A DNA stretch of 64,000 nt from Staphylococcus pseudoxylosus (GCF_003697915.1 NZ_RCVN01000002.1:1-64000), one strand, 5' to 3'; positions 17,891-27,898 are shown, numbered from the stretch's first letter. Numbers and translations: made by a program. The notes: a model not told the origin generated them from the sequence alone.

Positions 17891-18060
17891 ATATGATAGA
17901 AACAACGTTCAATGAATTAAGCAAACCCCTTTGCTCATCACTTATATATACTTTGTACTAAATAATACTTTTTCTCGATTTAACTAACATAGACAAATTC
18001 ACTTTTATCTATAACTGGTAATTTTCTATCTTATTTTTAATTTCTCCTATGACTATCCCT

Positions 18061-19956
18061 TTAAATTGAATGTTTTACAATTCTACTTGAATGTACAAAT
18101 GCCATAATGGCAAATATACAATACACAACAGAATAAGTACCCATAACAATATAAACTGGTAACATACTATTACCACCCATAAGTAATATAAATGCTTTTG
18201 CTGCAAAATAAGCATGCAACAAGGATACAACAAGAGGTAAGCCAAAGTTAAATGTCACTTTTAAAGCTAGACCTTTTAACATATCGTGATGAGTATAGCC
18301 AATTTTTCGTAAAATAACAAAATTAGGAATTTCATCTTCTGTTTCATCCATCTGTTTAATATAGATGATACAACCTGCTGCGACTAAAAAGGCTAATCCT
18401 AAAAATGATGTAACAAATAATAAAATACCTACAGAATCATCCATCGATTGACGTATCATTTTTTGCGATTCCGTATTTGGAGACACTGATTTAGCAATTT
18501 GGTTTGCTTCTTTCCAATCACTTTGTTTTTTCAAATTATAACCAAATTGTTGACGTGTTTCTGTAGAATTTTGTTTTAAATAATTATATTTATCATCACT
18601 CACTAATAACACTGGACCCCCAAAACTTATTTCACTCATAAAGTTAACATCTTTTTCTGATCCAATAACTTTAAACGTTTGTTGGGAATGATTTTCTAAC
18701 ACAATCTCACCTTTTTCATTGTGTTGAACAATTCCTCCAGAAGCTATCATATTGACTACTTTCGCACGGTTACCAGTCACTTGATTATCATTGAAACTTT
18801 TGTTACTCGTAATTAACATTGAATCACGTTTATACATATTTGGATTTCCAGTCTCTTTAAAAAATGTATCTTTCGACATTTTCACTTCAGAAACTTCTTT
18901 ATACTTTTTATCAAAATCAATATGCGCTTCTTTCATTTTACTTTCAAATGAATCGGCTTGTTTATTATCAATAAAATTAAAATCTTGAGGTGATGTCATG
19001 GCAACATTATCCTCAATAGTTGATTTACTTATTGCACCAAAACAAAGAACCGTCACCGTTACTGCAGATATAGTTGCAATTATTGTTAACGACAAAGCGT
19101 TTTTCTTCATTCTATGCATGATTGAAGATGTAAAGACAACATCAGTGATCGATACTTTGCCATGTTTCGCATTTTTTATCATTTTAAAAATAACAGATAC
19201 GGAACTTCTAAAGAATAAATAAGCACCCACTACTGTTAAAAACAATATAATAAAAGGTGTAAACATCATGCCATTTGAGAATTTTCCAAACATTTCTGTA
19301 GACATATAATAGCCAAATACAATCATCACAATACCTAAGATACCTGAACAAATCTCGACTATTGAGATAGTATTCTTAGAGACTTCTGATTTTGTACTAT
19401 CATTCATCATTGATAAAATACTACGTCTATGCAAGAAAATATAACTTTGTATAATAATTAGCACCATGGATATGAATATTAGTAAACCAGTTTGAAATAC
19501 TGCAGCAAATTGGAAAGTTAAAGCTACACTTGTACTAATATGCAAAACTTTTAACACAACCATGAGTAATAACTTAGACCCAAACACGCCTACTATGACA
19601 CCAATGATACCAGTTACTAAAAACATAGCAATCTGTTCAATTATAAGCATACGTAATATATTAGACTTAGTTAGACCAATCAATTGGAATAAAGCAAATT
19701 CACGTGTACGTCTCTTTATAAACAATTGATTTGCATACATTAGAAATACAATGATGATAAAAAATAAGAAATATGACCCAACGTCTGAGCCCTTTCTTAT
19801 AATTGCCATTGAATTTTCATTATTAATACTGTCTGTATATTTTAAAGTTATAAAACTAAAATATAATACGATACTTACAATTAATGAAAAAATATACATC
19901 GCATAGTGACGTAAGTTCTGTTTTAAATTCTTAAGTACAATTTGATTAAAACTCAT
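18061..19956 (-). CDS. vraE: VraE/BceB-type ABC transporter permease
   Basis: This 631-residue permease has ten helices in the 4+2+2+2 style of BceB and a large outside loop of about 200 residues between helices 7 and 8 (roughly 300-500), which in this family contacts peptide antibiotics. The stretch [15 protein letters not shown] after helix 2 is family-typical. With VraD it forms a detoxification pump for bacitracin, nisin and similar compounds. I start at ATG 19954-19956 (MSFNQIV), 8 bases after AGGCGG; a GTG 9 bases earlier is less likely. It overlaps vraD by 11 bases. VraG is the alternative name. Confidence 0.82.
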   Translation of the reverse strand: MSFNQIVLKNLKQNLRHYAMYIFSLIVSIVLYFSFITLKYTDSINNENSMAIIRKGSDVGSYFLFFIIIVFLMYANQLFIKRRTREFALFQLIGLTKSNILRMLIIEQIAMFLVTGIIGVIVGVFGSKLLLMVVLKVLHISTSVALTFQFAAVFQTGLLIFISMVLIIIQSYIFLHRRSILSMMNDSTKSEVSKNTISIVEICSGILGIVMIVFGYYMSTEMFGKFSNGMMFTPFIILFLTVVGAYLFFRSSVSVIFKMIKNAKHGKVSITDVVFTSSIMHRMKKNALSLTIIATISAVTVTVLCFGAISKSTIEDNVAMTSPQDFNFIDNKQADSFESKMKEAHIDFDKKYKEVSEVKMSKDTFFKETGNPNMYKRDSMLITSNKSFNDNQVTGNRAKVVNMIASGGIVQHNEKGEIVLENHSQQTFKVIGSEKDVNFMSEISFGGPVLLVSDDKYNYLKQNSTETRQQFGYNLKKQSDWKEANQIAKSVSPNTESQKMIRQSMDDSVGILLFVTSFLGLAFLVAAGCIIYIKQMDETEDEIPNFVILRKIGYTHHDMLKGLALKVTFNFGLPLVVSLLHAYFAAKAFILLMGGNSMLPVYIVMGTYSVVYCIFAIMAFVHSSRIVKHSI

Positions 19957-20707
19957 GTGCGACACCGCCTAATGCCGTCTGCATATGGATAATATTTTTA
20001 TAAAAGGCTTGATTTGAATCATCACCTTGGTACACTTCAGAGTGAATGTTACCATCTTTTAACATGATGACTCTATTTGAATAACTTGCTGCAACAGGAT
20101 CATGTGTAACCATAACGATTGTTGCTTCTAAATTTTTATTTAAGTCTTCTAAGCGATTCAACAAATCTTGTGCACTTTTAGAATCTAATGCCCCTGTTGG
20201 TTCATCTGCAAATATAATAGCTGGTTTATGAACGGAAGCACGCGCTGCTGCAGTACGTTGTTGTTGTCCACCAGATATTTCATTAGGGTATTTCTGGCCT
20301 AAATCTTGAATTCCTAAAGCCTTAGTGACTTCACTGTAATTTTGTTCTTTCTCTGTTTTAGACATTTTTTGAATGGAAAGTGGTAACATAATATTTTCTT
20401 TAACTGTAAGTGTATTTAACACACTATAATTTTGAAAAATAAAGCCCACTTCTTTTTTTCTGAAATCAGCTAATGCTTTATTACTCATTTTATTTATTTT
20501 ATTACCATTGATTTCGACCGTACCACTCGTAATATAATCAATAGAACTTAAGACGTTTAGCAATGTTGTTTTACCTGATCCTGATGGTCCCATTATCGTA
20601 ACAAACTCGCCTTTTTCTATAGAAAAATCAAGGCCTTTAAGCACTTCTTGTTGTCTATGTCTGTTGCCATAGCTTTTAGTAAGCCCTTCTACTTTTAGTA
20701 TAGACAT
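19946..20707 (-). CDS. vraD: VraD/BceA-type ABC transporter ATPase
   Basis: This 253-residue cytoplasmic ATPase pairs with the VraE permease. Walker A is GPSGSGKT (40-47), the signature is ISGGQQQR, Walker B is [13 protein letters not shown] and the switch His is in VTHD. I start at ATG 20705-20707 (MSILKVEGL), 8 bases after AAGGAG; the upstream GTG is too close to that site. The sensor kinase and regulator normally paired with such pumps are not in the window, so control would be in trans, as for VraDE under BraRS in S. aureus. A BceR-type operator lies 92 bases upstream. Confidence 0.87.
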   Translation of the reverse strand: MSILKVEGLTKSYGNRHRQQEVLKGLDFSIEKGEFVTIMGPSGSGKTTLLNVLSSIDYITSGTVEINGNKINKMSNKALADFRKKEVGFIFQNYSVLNTLTVKENIMLPLSIQKMSKTEKEQNYSEVTKALGIQDLGQKYPNEISGGQQQRTAAARASVHKPAIIFADEPTGALDSKSAQDLLNRLEDLNKNLEATIVMVTHDPVAASYSNRVIMLKDGNIHSEVYQGDDSNQAFYKNIIHMQTALGGVAHEF

Positions 20708-20798
20708 GCCCTTCACTCCTTAAATAATTTATACCTTTAGTTTAACTAAGACGCAGTCTATTTTCGTTCGTTTCATCTAACAACCTCATCCTATAAAA

Positions 20799-20812
20799 TG
20801 ACAAACTTGTCA
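20799..20812. promoter_or_regulatory. BceR-type operator upstream of vraDE
   Basis: TGACA-AACT-TGTCA is a perfect 5-4-5 dyad. It agrees with the BceR-like consensus TNACA-N4-TGTAA at all but one position. Its location, 92 bases before vraD, is right for activation by a BraR/BceR-type response regulator. Confidence 0.55.
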
Positions 20813-20932
20813 CACCTTTTGAAAATCATGACTTATTTATGTTTTAGTTTTTAGGTTTTCGTATTATAAATACTTTTATAGCTTAGATTAATAGCTTTCT
20901 CCATATGATATAATAGTCTAGTTCATTTTTAA

Positions 20933-21133
20933 ATAAGGAGTAAGACAGATAAAACCATCTATTTAAACTTTAAAGAAGCACATTTATGGGATGATTCGGC
21001 AGTTAATGCTATAGACACACTAATTGAAAATTATCATAAAAAGAACAACAAAATTTATGTCCAACATCTAAATAAAGATAGTCGTAAAATTGTTAACGAA
21101 TTAAGTAAAATAAACCAGCAGCATCTATTATAA
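20933..21133 (+). pseudogene. Remnant of a SulP anion transporter (STAS-domain end)
   Basis: An open stretch ends at TAA 21131-21133 and reads KTIYLNFKEAHLWDDSAV, then NAIDTLIENYHKKNNKIYV, then QHLNKDSRKIVNELSKIN. This is the C-terminal part of a STAS domain as found at the end of SulP sulfate/anion transporters (normally over 500 residues). No membrane domain precedes it: an in-frame stop lies at 20930-20932 and no usable start codon is present. It is best read as the end of a deleted gene. A ribosome-site-like AAGGAG at 20935-20940 appears to be chance. Confidence 0.7.
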
Positions 21134-21332
21134 AATCACATGAGCTCGCACAGTTTAACAAATAATGAATCAATTTTGCTGTCTTATTTATTAAATTTCA
21201 ACAAAACTAAGGCTATAGTCTAAATAAAATGCAGTATCCTTATATTTAATATGTTTATCATGGATTCGACCTTACAAACATAATGTATAAATCTAAAATA
21301 CCACCATCAATAAATTATTATCGGAATACTTT

Positions 21333-21395
21333 GAGGGACTGGGAATACAAAGTCAATTTGCAAATTTTGATTTTGTATCCCTAGTCCCTCTTTTT
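21333..21395 (+). terminator. Terminator left behind the SulP remnant
   Basis: GAGGGACTGGGAATACAAA (21333-21351) pairs with TTTGTATCCCTAGTCCCTC (21372-21390), with two mismatches, followed by TTTTT. It is 200 bases after the remnant stop. It also isolates copA from upstream transcription. Confidence 0.8.
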
Positions 21396-21407
21396 AAAAC
21401 AATAACA

Positions 21408-21436
21408 TTGACAACTATACCTACTAGGGGTATATT
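21408..21436 (+). promoter_or_regulatory. copA promoter with CsoR-like operator in the spacer
   Basis: TTGACA (21408-21413) and TATATT (21431-21436) are 17 bases apart, an almost ideal sigma A promoter. The spacer and -10 box carry ATACCTACTAGGGGTAT (21417-21433), a pseudo-palindrome of the kind bound by the copper sensor CsoR. Copper-controlled derepression is inferred. Confidence 0.7.
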
Positions 21437-21498
21437 TATGGTGTGAAAGGTTCTAATGTTATAGCTATTTATTTACAAACTGAAAGGAGGCTACTTTA

Positions 21499-23883
21499 AT
21501 GGGTGAACAGAAAAAAACTACTTTCAATATCACAGGCATGACATGCGCAGCTTGCGCCAACCGCATAGAGAAAAATTTAAATAAAATGGATGAAGTTGAA
21601 GCAAATGTTAACGTAACAACTGAAAAAGCGACAATAAGTTATAATCCTAGCTCAACTTCTACTACTGATCTTTACAATACAATAGAAAAAACAGGATATG
21701 GCGTATTAAATGAAAAAATTGACTTAGACGTTACAGGCATGACATGTGCAGCATGTTCTAACCGTATTGAAAAGGTATTGAACCGTACTGATGGTGTAGA
21801 AGAAGCTAACGTTAACCTTACAACTGAAAATGCTACGATTGTCTATAACCCTAATGCAACTTCAGTTGATACTTTAATCCAAAAAATTCAAAAATTAGGT
21901 TATGATGCACAACCCAAAAAAGAGGCTGATGAGAAACAATCACACAAAGCCATAGAGTTAAAACGTAAACTTACCAAACTAATTGTTTCGACTATATTGG
22001 CTTTACCATTACTATTAACTATGTTTGTACATCTCTTTAATATGCATTTGCCACCTATTTTAATGAATCCATGGTTTCAGTTTATCTTAGCAACTCCGAT
22101 ACAATTCATCATTGGTTGGCAATTTTATGTTGGAGCATATAAAAATCTTCGCAATGGTTCAGCAAATATGGATGTACTAGTAGCGTTAGGAACGAGCGCA
22201 GCCTATTTTTATAGCTTATATGAGATGATTAAATGGCTAAATGATACAAATATTACACCTCATTTATATTTCGAAACCAGTGCTGTACTCATTACACTGA
22301 TTTTATTTGGTAAATATTTGGAAGCACGTGCAAAATCACAAACAACAAATGCCTTAAGCGAATTACTCAACTTGCAAGCTAAAGAAGCACGTGTACTACG
22401 TAACAATGAGGAACATATGATACCTTTGAGTGAAGTCGTAGAAGGTGATTATTTAATTATTAAACCTGGAGAGAAAATACCTGTAGATGGTACAATTCTC
22501 AAAGGAAAAACTTCTGTAGATGAATCTATGTTAACCGGTGAATCTATACCTGTTGAAAAAGCACAAAACGATTATGTTATTGGTTCAACAATGAATCAAA
22601 ATGGTATGCTCACAATTGAAGCAACAAAAGTAGGTAAAGACACTGCGCTCTCATCTATTATTAAAGTGGTTGAAGAAGCTCAAGGTTCTAAAGCACCTAT
22701 CCAGAGACTTGCTGATATTATATCTGGTTATTTTGTGCCTATTGTAGTTGGTATCGCGATTCTAACATTTATTATATGGCTTACTTTAGTACGCCAAGGT
22801 CAATTTGAACCTGCCTTAGTAGCAGCAATTGCCGTAATGGTTATTGCTTGTCCTTGTGCACTTGGGTTAGCCACTCCTACTTCTATTATGGTAGGCACTG
22901 GAAAAGCTGCCGAAAACGGTATTTTATTTAAAGGTGGCGAACATATTGAACGTGCGCATCAAATCGATACCGTAGTCTTAGACAAAACGGGAACAATCAC
23001 ACACGGAACACCTGTAGTCACAGATTTTGATGGCGATAATGAAGCATTACAATTATTAGCTAGCGCTGAAAAAGCTTCTGAACACCCACTCGCAGAAGCT
23101 ATCGTAAATTATGCAAAAACAGAACAAGTTCATTTATTAGAAGTTGATGACTTCGAAGCGGTACCTGGACGCGGCATCAAAGCTATGATTGATGGAAAAT
23201 CTTTATTAGTGGGTAACCGTAAATTCTTAGCAGATCATCAAGTATCCCTTAATAGTTCTGAGCTACAATTGTCTCAATTTGAACAATCAGGTAAAACAGC
23301 TATGTTAATAGCGATTGATCAAAAATTACGTGGTACAATCGCAGTAGCCGATACTGTTAAAGATTCTACTAATAAAGCAATCCAACAGTTACATGATTTA
23401 AATATCGAAGTTGTCATGTTGACTGGAGACAACCAACGTACAGCGGAAGCCATTGCTTCACAAGTTGGTATAGATTCAGTCATTGCACAAGTGTTACCAG
23501 AAGAAAAAGCGGCTAAAATAAAATCATTACAAGCTAATAATAAAACCGTAGCCATGGTTGGGGATGGCGTAAATGACGCACCAGCCTTAGTCCAAGCAGA
23601 TATTGGTATTGCTATTGGTACAGGTACAGAAGTTGCCATAGAAGCTTCTGATATTACCATTCTTGGTGGCGATTTGTTACTCGTACCTAAAGCAATCACA
23701 GCTAGTAAATCGACTATCCGTAATATACGTCAAAACTTATTTTGGGCATTTGGTTACAACGTTGCTGGCATTCCTATTGCTGCACTAGGGTTACTTGCAC
23801 CATGGATTGCTGGTGCTGCAATGGCTTTAAGTTCTGTAAGTGTTGTCACTAATGCACTTAGATTAAAACGCATGAAATTATAA
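21499..23883 (+). CDS. copA: Copper-exporting P1B-type ATPase
   Basis: This 794-residue membrane ATPase expels Cu(I) and confers copper resistance. Two N-terminal heavy-metal domains carry GMTCAAC (Cys 16/19 and 83/86). The membrane metal site is CPC at 451-453. The phosphorylation motif DKTGT starts at D495, the SEHPLAEA stretch binds ATP, and GDGVND is at 688-693. Length and domain order are complete. The ATG follows AAAGGAGG. copZ follows after 54 bases, probably in the same transcript, behind a CsoR-like promoter. Confidence 0.97.
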   Translation: MGEQKKTTFNITGMTCAACANRIEKNLNKMDEVEANVNVTTEKATISYNPSSTSTTDLYNTIEKTGYGVLNEKIDLDVTGMTCAACSNRIEKVLNRTDGVEEANVNLTTENATIVYNPNATSVDTLIQKIQKLGYDAQPKKEADEKQSHKAIELKRKLTKLIVSTILALPLLLTMFVHLFNMHLPPILMNPWFQFILATPIQFIIGWQFYVGAYKNLRNGSANMDVLVALGTSAAYFYSLYEMIKWLNDTNITPHLYFETSAVLITLILFGKYLEARAKSQTTNALSELLNLQAKEARVLRNNEEHMIPLSEVVEGDYLIIKPGEKIPVDGTILKGKTSVDESMLTGESIPVEKAQNDYVIGSTMNQNGMLTIEATKVGKDTALSSIIKVVEEAQGSKAPIQRLADIISGYFVPIVVGIAILTFIIWLTLVRQGQFEPALVAAIAVMVIACPCALGLATPTSIMVGTGKAAENGILFKGGEHIERAHQIDTVVLDKTGTITHGTPVVTDFDGDNEALQLLASAEKASEHPLAEAIVNYAKTEQVHLLEVDDFEAVPGRGIKAMIDGKSLLVGNRKFLADHQVSLNSSELQLSQFEQSGKTAMLIAIDQKLRGTIAVADTVKDSTNKAIQQLHDLNIEVVMLTGDNQRTAEAIASQVGIDSVIAQVLPEEKAAKIKSLQANNKTVAMVGDGVNDAPALVQADIGIAIGTGTEVAIEASDITILGGDLLLVPKAITASKSTIRNIRQNLFWAFGYNVAGIPIAALGLLAPWIAGAAMALSSVSVVTNALRLKRMKL

Positions 23884-23937
23884 TTAAAATTTGAGATGAT
23901 TCATATGAATATTATTATTTTTAAGGAGGTGATTAAT

Positions 23938-24144
23938 ATGGCAACTGAAACAATTAAAGTAGAAGGTATGAGTTGTGAGCACTGCAAACATGCAGTAGAA
24001 AGTGCATTAACAAATTTAGATGGTGTATCAACAGCTAATGTTAATCTTGAAGAAGGTAATGTTAAAGTTGATTTTGATGATAACAAAGTCACAACACCAA
24101 ACATGCACGAAGCAATAGAAGATCAAGGTTATGACGTAAAATAA
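23938..24144 (+). CDS. copZ: Copper chaperone CopZ
   Basis: This 68-residue ferredoxin-like heavy-metal domain binds Cu(I) through the MSCEHC motif (Cys 13 and 16) and delivers it to CopA. I start at ATG 23938 (MATETIKVEG), just after AAGGAGGTGATT; the in-frame extension back to 23896 lacks a ribosome site. The 68-residue length equals that of known staphylococcal CopZ. Confidence 0.95.
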   Translation: MATETIKVEGMSCEHCKHAVESALTNLDGVSTANVNLEEGNVKVDFDDNKVTTPNMHEAIEDQGYDVK

Positions 24145-24284
24145 TATATTAAAAACACGTCAAATATAAGTATCATCGATAACACGACTGAATAAGATTT
24201 ATTAGCCATATTCTCAAAATAAAATGGCTAGCACATATATAATGTCTCGGTTTCCACTCAGTGTGATAGCAGTTGCTGACTCGA

Positions 24285-24314
24285 TTGAAAAAGCTTGTCT
24301 AAAAGCTTTTTCAA
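24285..24314. repeat. 12-base perfect inverted repeat downstream of copZ
   Basis: TTGAAAAAGCTT and its exact complement flank a 6-base loop, about 140 bases after copZ. No T tract follows; it may be an mRNA 3' end structure. The rest of 24145-24432 holds only the terminator at 24332-24390. Confidence 0.5.
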
Positions 24315-24331
24315 CTCTTGTCATCACTGCC

Positions 24332-24390
24332 AGGGGTAGGACAATGAAATTCTTTTTGAAAAAATTAGGTTTCTGTCCTGCCCCTTTTTT
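24332..24390 (+). terminator. Terminator of the copA-copZ transcript
   Basis: GGGGTAGGACA and TGTCCTGCCCC (one G.U pair) form a stem followed by TTTTTT on the plus strand. It lies between copZ and the convergent ddh gene. Confidence 0.8.
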
Positions 24391-24432
24391 ATTTAATATT
24401 TTACATTTTAAATATACATCATTGCTTCTTTA

Positions 24433-25431
24433 TTAATTCACACGTAGTTTAGTGTCACCAGTCTCAATAACATCAATTGTCGCATCTAAAGCATCGACAA
24501 TGAGGTTTTCAACGGCAGCATCTGTATAAAAAGCAATATGAGGTGAAACAATAACATCTTGTCGTTCGATTAATTGCTTTAATACTTCATCCTTTAATTC
24601 AGAATGTCGTTGATCACTTGGAAACAATCCCTTTTCCCCTTCATATGTATCAAGTGCTGCTCCTTTTAAAACACCATTATCCAGTGCGTGTATTAGCGCA
24701 CTCGTTTTTACAATGGCACCTCTTGCACAATTGATAAATACTGATCCTGGTTTAAATTCATTAAACAGTGCATCATCAAATAAATAATCACTATCCTTAC
24801 TTGCAGGGATATGAACTGTAACAATATCCGCTTCTTGCACAGCTTCATTTATGCTATTAGCATACGTTAAAAATGACTTATAGCTTTCATTAGGGGCAAT
24901 ATCATAAGCAATAACTTCAGCTCCAAAGCCTTGTGCAAATATCTTAGCAACAATTGAACCGATACGACCAGTCCCTATAACAGCAACTTTCAAGTCTTTA
25001 ATAGAGCGTGATAAGATAGCTGGTTGCCATCTAAAATCATATGAAGCTGTTTTTTGTTGAATATCATTATAGTTTCTGACCAAATTAAGTGCTTGTGACA
25101 CCGTATATTCAGCAATAGAATGCGGTGAATAAGATGGCACATTAGAAATAATCAAATCATATTTTTGAGCTAAATCAAAATCATATATGTCAAAACCAGC
25201 ACTTCGTTGCGCAATTTGCTTAATTCCAAATTCATGTAACTTGCGGTATACATCTTCACCAAAAGGAATTTGCTGTGATATCGAAACACCATCAAAACCT
25301 TTTGTACGATCGACGGTTTCTGACGAAAGTAATGCTTCATCTAAATCGACAGTCACATTATGCTTTGTTGACCATGCTTTAATATAAGGTATATCTTCTT
25401 CTCTTACTCCAAAAATTTTAATACTTGTCAT
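24433..25431 (-). CDS. ddh: D-2-hydroxyacid dehydrogenase (D-lactate dehydrogenase family)
   Basis: This 332-residue NAD-dependent enzyme interconverts a D-2-hydroxyacid and a 2-oxoacid. The cofactor motif is GTGRIG (153-158) and the catalytic residues are R237 (CARGAIV), E266 (DTYEGE) and H298 (SPHIAFYT), all intact. In S. aureus the orthologue is called D-lactate dehydrogenase. Here it is the second gene after an aminotransferase (27-base gap) under a SAM riboswitch, which points to sulfur amino-acid metabolism, perhaps 4-methylthio-2-oxobutyrate and its hydroxy form. That assignment is inference. Confidence 0.88.
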   Translation of the reverse strand: MTSIKIFGVREEDIPYIKAWSTKHNVTVDLDEALLSSETVDRTKGFDGVSISQQIPFGEDVYRKLHEFGIKQIAQRSAGFDIYDFDLAQKYDLIISNVPSYSPHSIAEYTVSQALNLVRNYNDIQQKTASYDFRWQPAILSRSIKDLKVAVIGTGRIGSIVAKIFAQGFGAEVIAYDIAPNESYKSFLTYANSINEAVQEADIVTVHIPASKDSDYLFDDALFNEFKPGSVFINCARGAIVKTSALIHALDNGVLKGAALDTYEGEKGLFPSDQRHSELKDEVLKQLIERQDVIVSPHIAFYTDAAVENLIVDALDATIDVIETGDTKLRVN

Positions 25432-25458
25432 AAGTTAATCACTCCGATCATATTGATT

Positions 25459-26616
25459 CTATTCATAAAGGTGCTTAAGCGATTGTATCCTTTCTGCAGC
25501 TTCTAGTAACGATGCATCATCTAAAGCTAAAGAAATACGTACATAATGTTTGCCATGTTCTCCAAATGGTATACCTGGCGCAACAAGAATTGATTGTTCT
25601 TGTAATAAATAATCAACAAAACTTTCTCCATCAAAGTTTTTAGGTGTCCGTAACCATAAGAAAATACCACCTTTCATTGGCTCAAAAGGTATATTTGCTT
25701 GTTGTAATTTAGCTTCAAACTCATCTCTACGACGTTTAAATGTTAAATTTTGTTCGTCTAGAAAATCATCATAGTTATTCAAAGCGTATGTTGCTGCGTC
25801 TTGCAATGCACCAAACATACCTGCGTGCGTATGTGATTGATATTTCTTTAATGCTTGTATGATGTCTTTGTTTCCAACAGCAAAGCCAACTCGAAATCCT
25901 GACATATTATAGCCTTTTGATAATGAAAATATTTCTATTGCTAAGTCTTTTGCTCCTTCTGCTTGCAATATACTAGGATTTTTAGCATCAAAGCCAAAGG
26001 CACTATATGCAAAATCATGAACAATCTTTGTTTTTGTTCCTTTAAAACGCTCAACCGCTTCCTCAAATATTGATTTTGTAGCAACTGAACCTGTCGGGTT
26101 ATTTGGATAAGTCAAATAAACTAAACGTGTATTGAGTAATGTTTTTTTGCTTATTTTGTCCCACTGAGGCAAATAATAAGGCGGCTCTAAAACGAGCGGT
26201 TGTGGTTGTGCATCAGCAAGTAACACCCCCGCTTTATAATCCGTATATCCTGGATCTGGTAGTAACACATTTTCTCCTGGATTAACGATACATGCAGGTA
26301 AACCAACAAGACCATTTTTAGTGCCATATAAAATACATACTTCATCTTCTTTATCTAATGCAACTTGAAATTGTCTCTGATAAAAATCTACTATTGCTTG
26401 CTTAAATGAGTCTTTACCATGGAAAGCAACATACTTTTGATTATCAGGCTGACGCAGCGCATCAGCAAAACAGTCAATAATTCCTTTGGGCGTTTCACCA
26501 TCAGGAATACCTACAGCCATATTAATTAAAGGTAAAGGACCATGTTCTACTTTCTGTCCCATTGTTTTTGCAAAATAACTATCTGGTATTTGTGCCAATC
26601 TATCTGAAATTGCCAT
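25459..26616 (-). CDS. PLP-dependent class I/II aminotransferase under SAM riboswitch
   Basis: This 385-residue fold-type I aminotransferase has NPTG at 173-176, D201 for the pyridine nitrogen, the lysine K234 (SLSKGYNMSGFRVGF) and the C-terminal substrate Arg in YVRISLAL. I start at ATG 26614-26616 (MAISDRLAQIP), 6 bases after AGGAGG; the frame extension beyond would run into the riboswitch terminator. It is first in a two-gene operon with the 2-hydroxyacid dehydrogenase. SAM control suggests that it makes or uses methionine or its oxo-acid. It is often annotated as aspartate aminotransferase. Confidence 0.88.
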   Translation of the reverse strand: MAISDRLAQIPDSYFAKTMGQKVEHGPLPLINMAVGIPDGETPKGIIDCFADALRQPDNQKYVAFHGKDSFKQAIVDFYQRQFQVALDKEDEVCILYGTKNGLVGLPACIVNPGENVLLPDPGYTDYKAGVLLADAQPQPLVLEPPYYLPQWDKISKKTLLNTRLVYLTYPNNPTGSVATKSIFEEAVERFKGTKTKIVHDFAYSAFGFDAKNPSILQAEGAKDLAIEIFSLSKGYNMSGFRVGFAVGNKDIIQALKKYQSHTHAGMFGALQDAATYALNNYDDFLDEQNLTFKRRRDEFEAKLQQANIPFEPMKGGIFLWLRTPKNFDGESFVDYLLQEQSILVAPGIPFGEHGKHYVRISLALDDASLLEAAERIQSLKHLYE

Positions 26617-26631
26617 AAAAGTCCTCCTATT

Positions 26632-26783
26632 AAAAAAACTATATGCCGACCTGTGTGGCATATAGTTACACATGTCACCTATCTTTCAAGCATTCATGCT
26701 TGTTGGAAGTAGCACAGTACTTTTATATCAAAGTCTGTTGCTGAAGCTTCATAAGGCCAAATCCCTCAGCTTCTCTGGATAAG
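26632..26783 (-). ncRNA. SAM-I riboswitch (S box) with transcription terminator
   Basis: On the minus strand, from 26783 down, the aptamer shows CTTATCCAGAG, GAGGGA, GGCC followed by ATGAAG, GCAACA, GTGCTACTTCCA and the closing GAAAGATAG, with the P1 helix TATC/GATA. These are the conserved S-box blocks in order. It is followed by the expression platform, AACTATATGCC (reading 26667-26657) pairing with GGCATATAGTT and a run of seven T at 26632-26638. High SAM would stop transcription before the aminotransferase. The downstream start codon is 16 bases past the terminator. Confidence 0.95.
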
Positions 26784-26993
26784 TTTATTTTAAATTACTA
26801 TTAATTTTATCAGAATATTCACGCTTGTCAATCTACTCTCGAAACAAAAATGTGACATCAAAATCTCATAGAATAATAAGATCTCGATGTCACTCACATT
26901 AAAACATCAAATAAAATAATAAAACCCGGAACATAAACGTCCCGGGTTGTTCAATCTAAGATAACTAAATATTTCTATTTAGTTATTTAGATC
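26784..26993. other. Intergenic region between the S-box transcript and isaA
   Basis: It contains the S-box promoter side, a hairpin of GTGACATC (26852-26859) with GATGTCAC (26886-26893), and the isaA terminator at 26919-26948 (minus strand: AACCCGG and CCGGGTT arms, then TTATT). Confidence 0.65.
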
Positions 26994-27740
26994 CTACCAC
27001 CATCCATTAGAAGCACGGAAAGCCATAGCTGCTTCCATTGAACCGTAACGGCTTTCACCGTAATTAATCATACCTTTAGTTTGACTAGCTACTGAACCAG
27101 TTCCCCATGATTCTTTAGTTTGACCTAAACCTCTGTAACCAGCTGGGTTAACAGCATTTGGGTTACCACTTGATTCAGGCATTACAATTGAATTCCACAT
27201 AGCTTCTGTCCCACCTGCAGCTATGAATTGAGCTTTAACTGATCCACCAGTTGATGCAGCTGATGTTTGAGCAGCTTTGTAAGTTTTAGTTGCAGTACTT
27301 GTTTGAGCAGTTTGAACACTTGTGTTTGAAGAAGCTTTAGGCGCTTCAACTGCTGCTACTGGTGTATTGCTTGATTGTTTTTGAGCACTTACTTCACTAG
27401 CTGAAGTTTCGTTAGTATTTGTAGTTGCTTGAGTAGTTACATCTTGTACTGTGTTAGAAGTTGCACTTTGAGCACCTGTAGCTGTGTAATTCCATGACCA
27501 AGATTGACCATTTGAAGTGAATGTATATTCATTTCCACCTAAAACGAAGTTATAGTTATACGCGCCAGCGTGTAATGGTTTTTGGTTTAATTTTTCAGGA
27601 TTGTTTTGAGCTAAATCAGCTAAATGCGCTTTGTCGATATTTTCTTCTGAAGCGTGAGCTTGATTGTGGTCTGCTGTTGTTGCATATCCTGTTACACCTA
27701 ATGCTACTGCTAATGATGATGCTAAAACTGTTTTCTTCAT
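26994..27740 (-). CDS. isaA: IsaA/SceD-type probable lytic transglycosylase
   Basis: This 248-residue secreted cell-wall protein cleaves peptidoglycan glycan strands. It starts with a clear signal peptide ([16 protein letters not shown]..., cleavage near AHA-SEE). An N-terminal conserved domain ([16 protein letters not shown]) is followed by a Ser/Thr/Ala/Gln-rich linker (about 85-165). The C-terminal transglycosylase domain has the catalytic Glu in [16 protein letters not shown] start at ATG 27738-27740 after GGAGG; the frame beyond lacks sense as a signal. A perfect WalR box lies upstream. SceD is the alternative paralogue. Confidence 0.9.
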   Translation of the reverse strand: MKKTVLASSLAVALGVTGYATTADHNQAHASEENIDKAHLADLAQNNPEKLNQKPLHAGAYNYNFVLGGNEYTFTSNGQSWSWNYTATGAQSATSNTVQDVTTQATTNTNETSASEVSAQKQSSNTPVAAVEAPKASSNTSVQTAQTSTATKTYKAAQTSAASTGGSVKAQFIAAGGTEAMWNSIVMPESSGNPNAVNPAGYRGLGQTKESWGTGSVASQTKGMINYGESRYGSMEAAMAFRASNGWW

Positions 27741-27881
27741 AATTAAAAAATCCTCCAATTAAAATCTTTTTAAGTAAAATTATATTTTCGTTAAATTATT
27801 TATCGTATGTGCTGAAATCGATTAATTTTTATGTTTTATTTTTTCGCCACAAATAATATAACACATATTTCGCCTATTTAT

Positions 27882-27898
27882 ATTACACTTACATAACA
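27882..27898 (-). promoter_or_regulatory. WalR binding box upstream of isaA
   Basis: On the minus strand TGTTAT-GTAAG-TGTAAT fits the WalR consensus TGTWAH-N5-TGTWAH at every defined position. It lies about 140 bases before isaA, a known WalKR regulon member in S. aureus. Confidence 0.7.

Larger units (their letters stand above)
17746..18060. other. Intergenic region between SDR gene and vraE
   Basis: It contains the SDR promoter (sigma B-like, 17782-17806) and the terminator-like hairpin 17851-17890. The remaining 170 bases before vraE show no feature that I can support. Confidence 0.5.
20708..21498. other. Long intergenic region between vraD and copA
   Basis: This 791-base region contains the vraDE operator, a decayed SulP gene end (20933-21133), a terminator (21333-21395) and the copA promoter. 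Apart from these, 21134-21332 shows nothing that I can support. Confidence 0.7.

Noticed and set aside
20935..20951. A functional start for a STAS-only protein at AAGGAG plus nearby codons
   Set aside because: The only codon at a suitable distance is ATA and out of frame, so a translated short protein is unlikely.
24145..24432. Possible small RNA or CRISPR-like repeats after copZ
   Set aside because: Only a perfect 12-base hairpin and one terminator are seen; there are no regularly spaced repeats.
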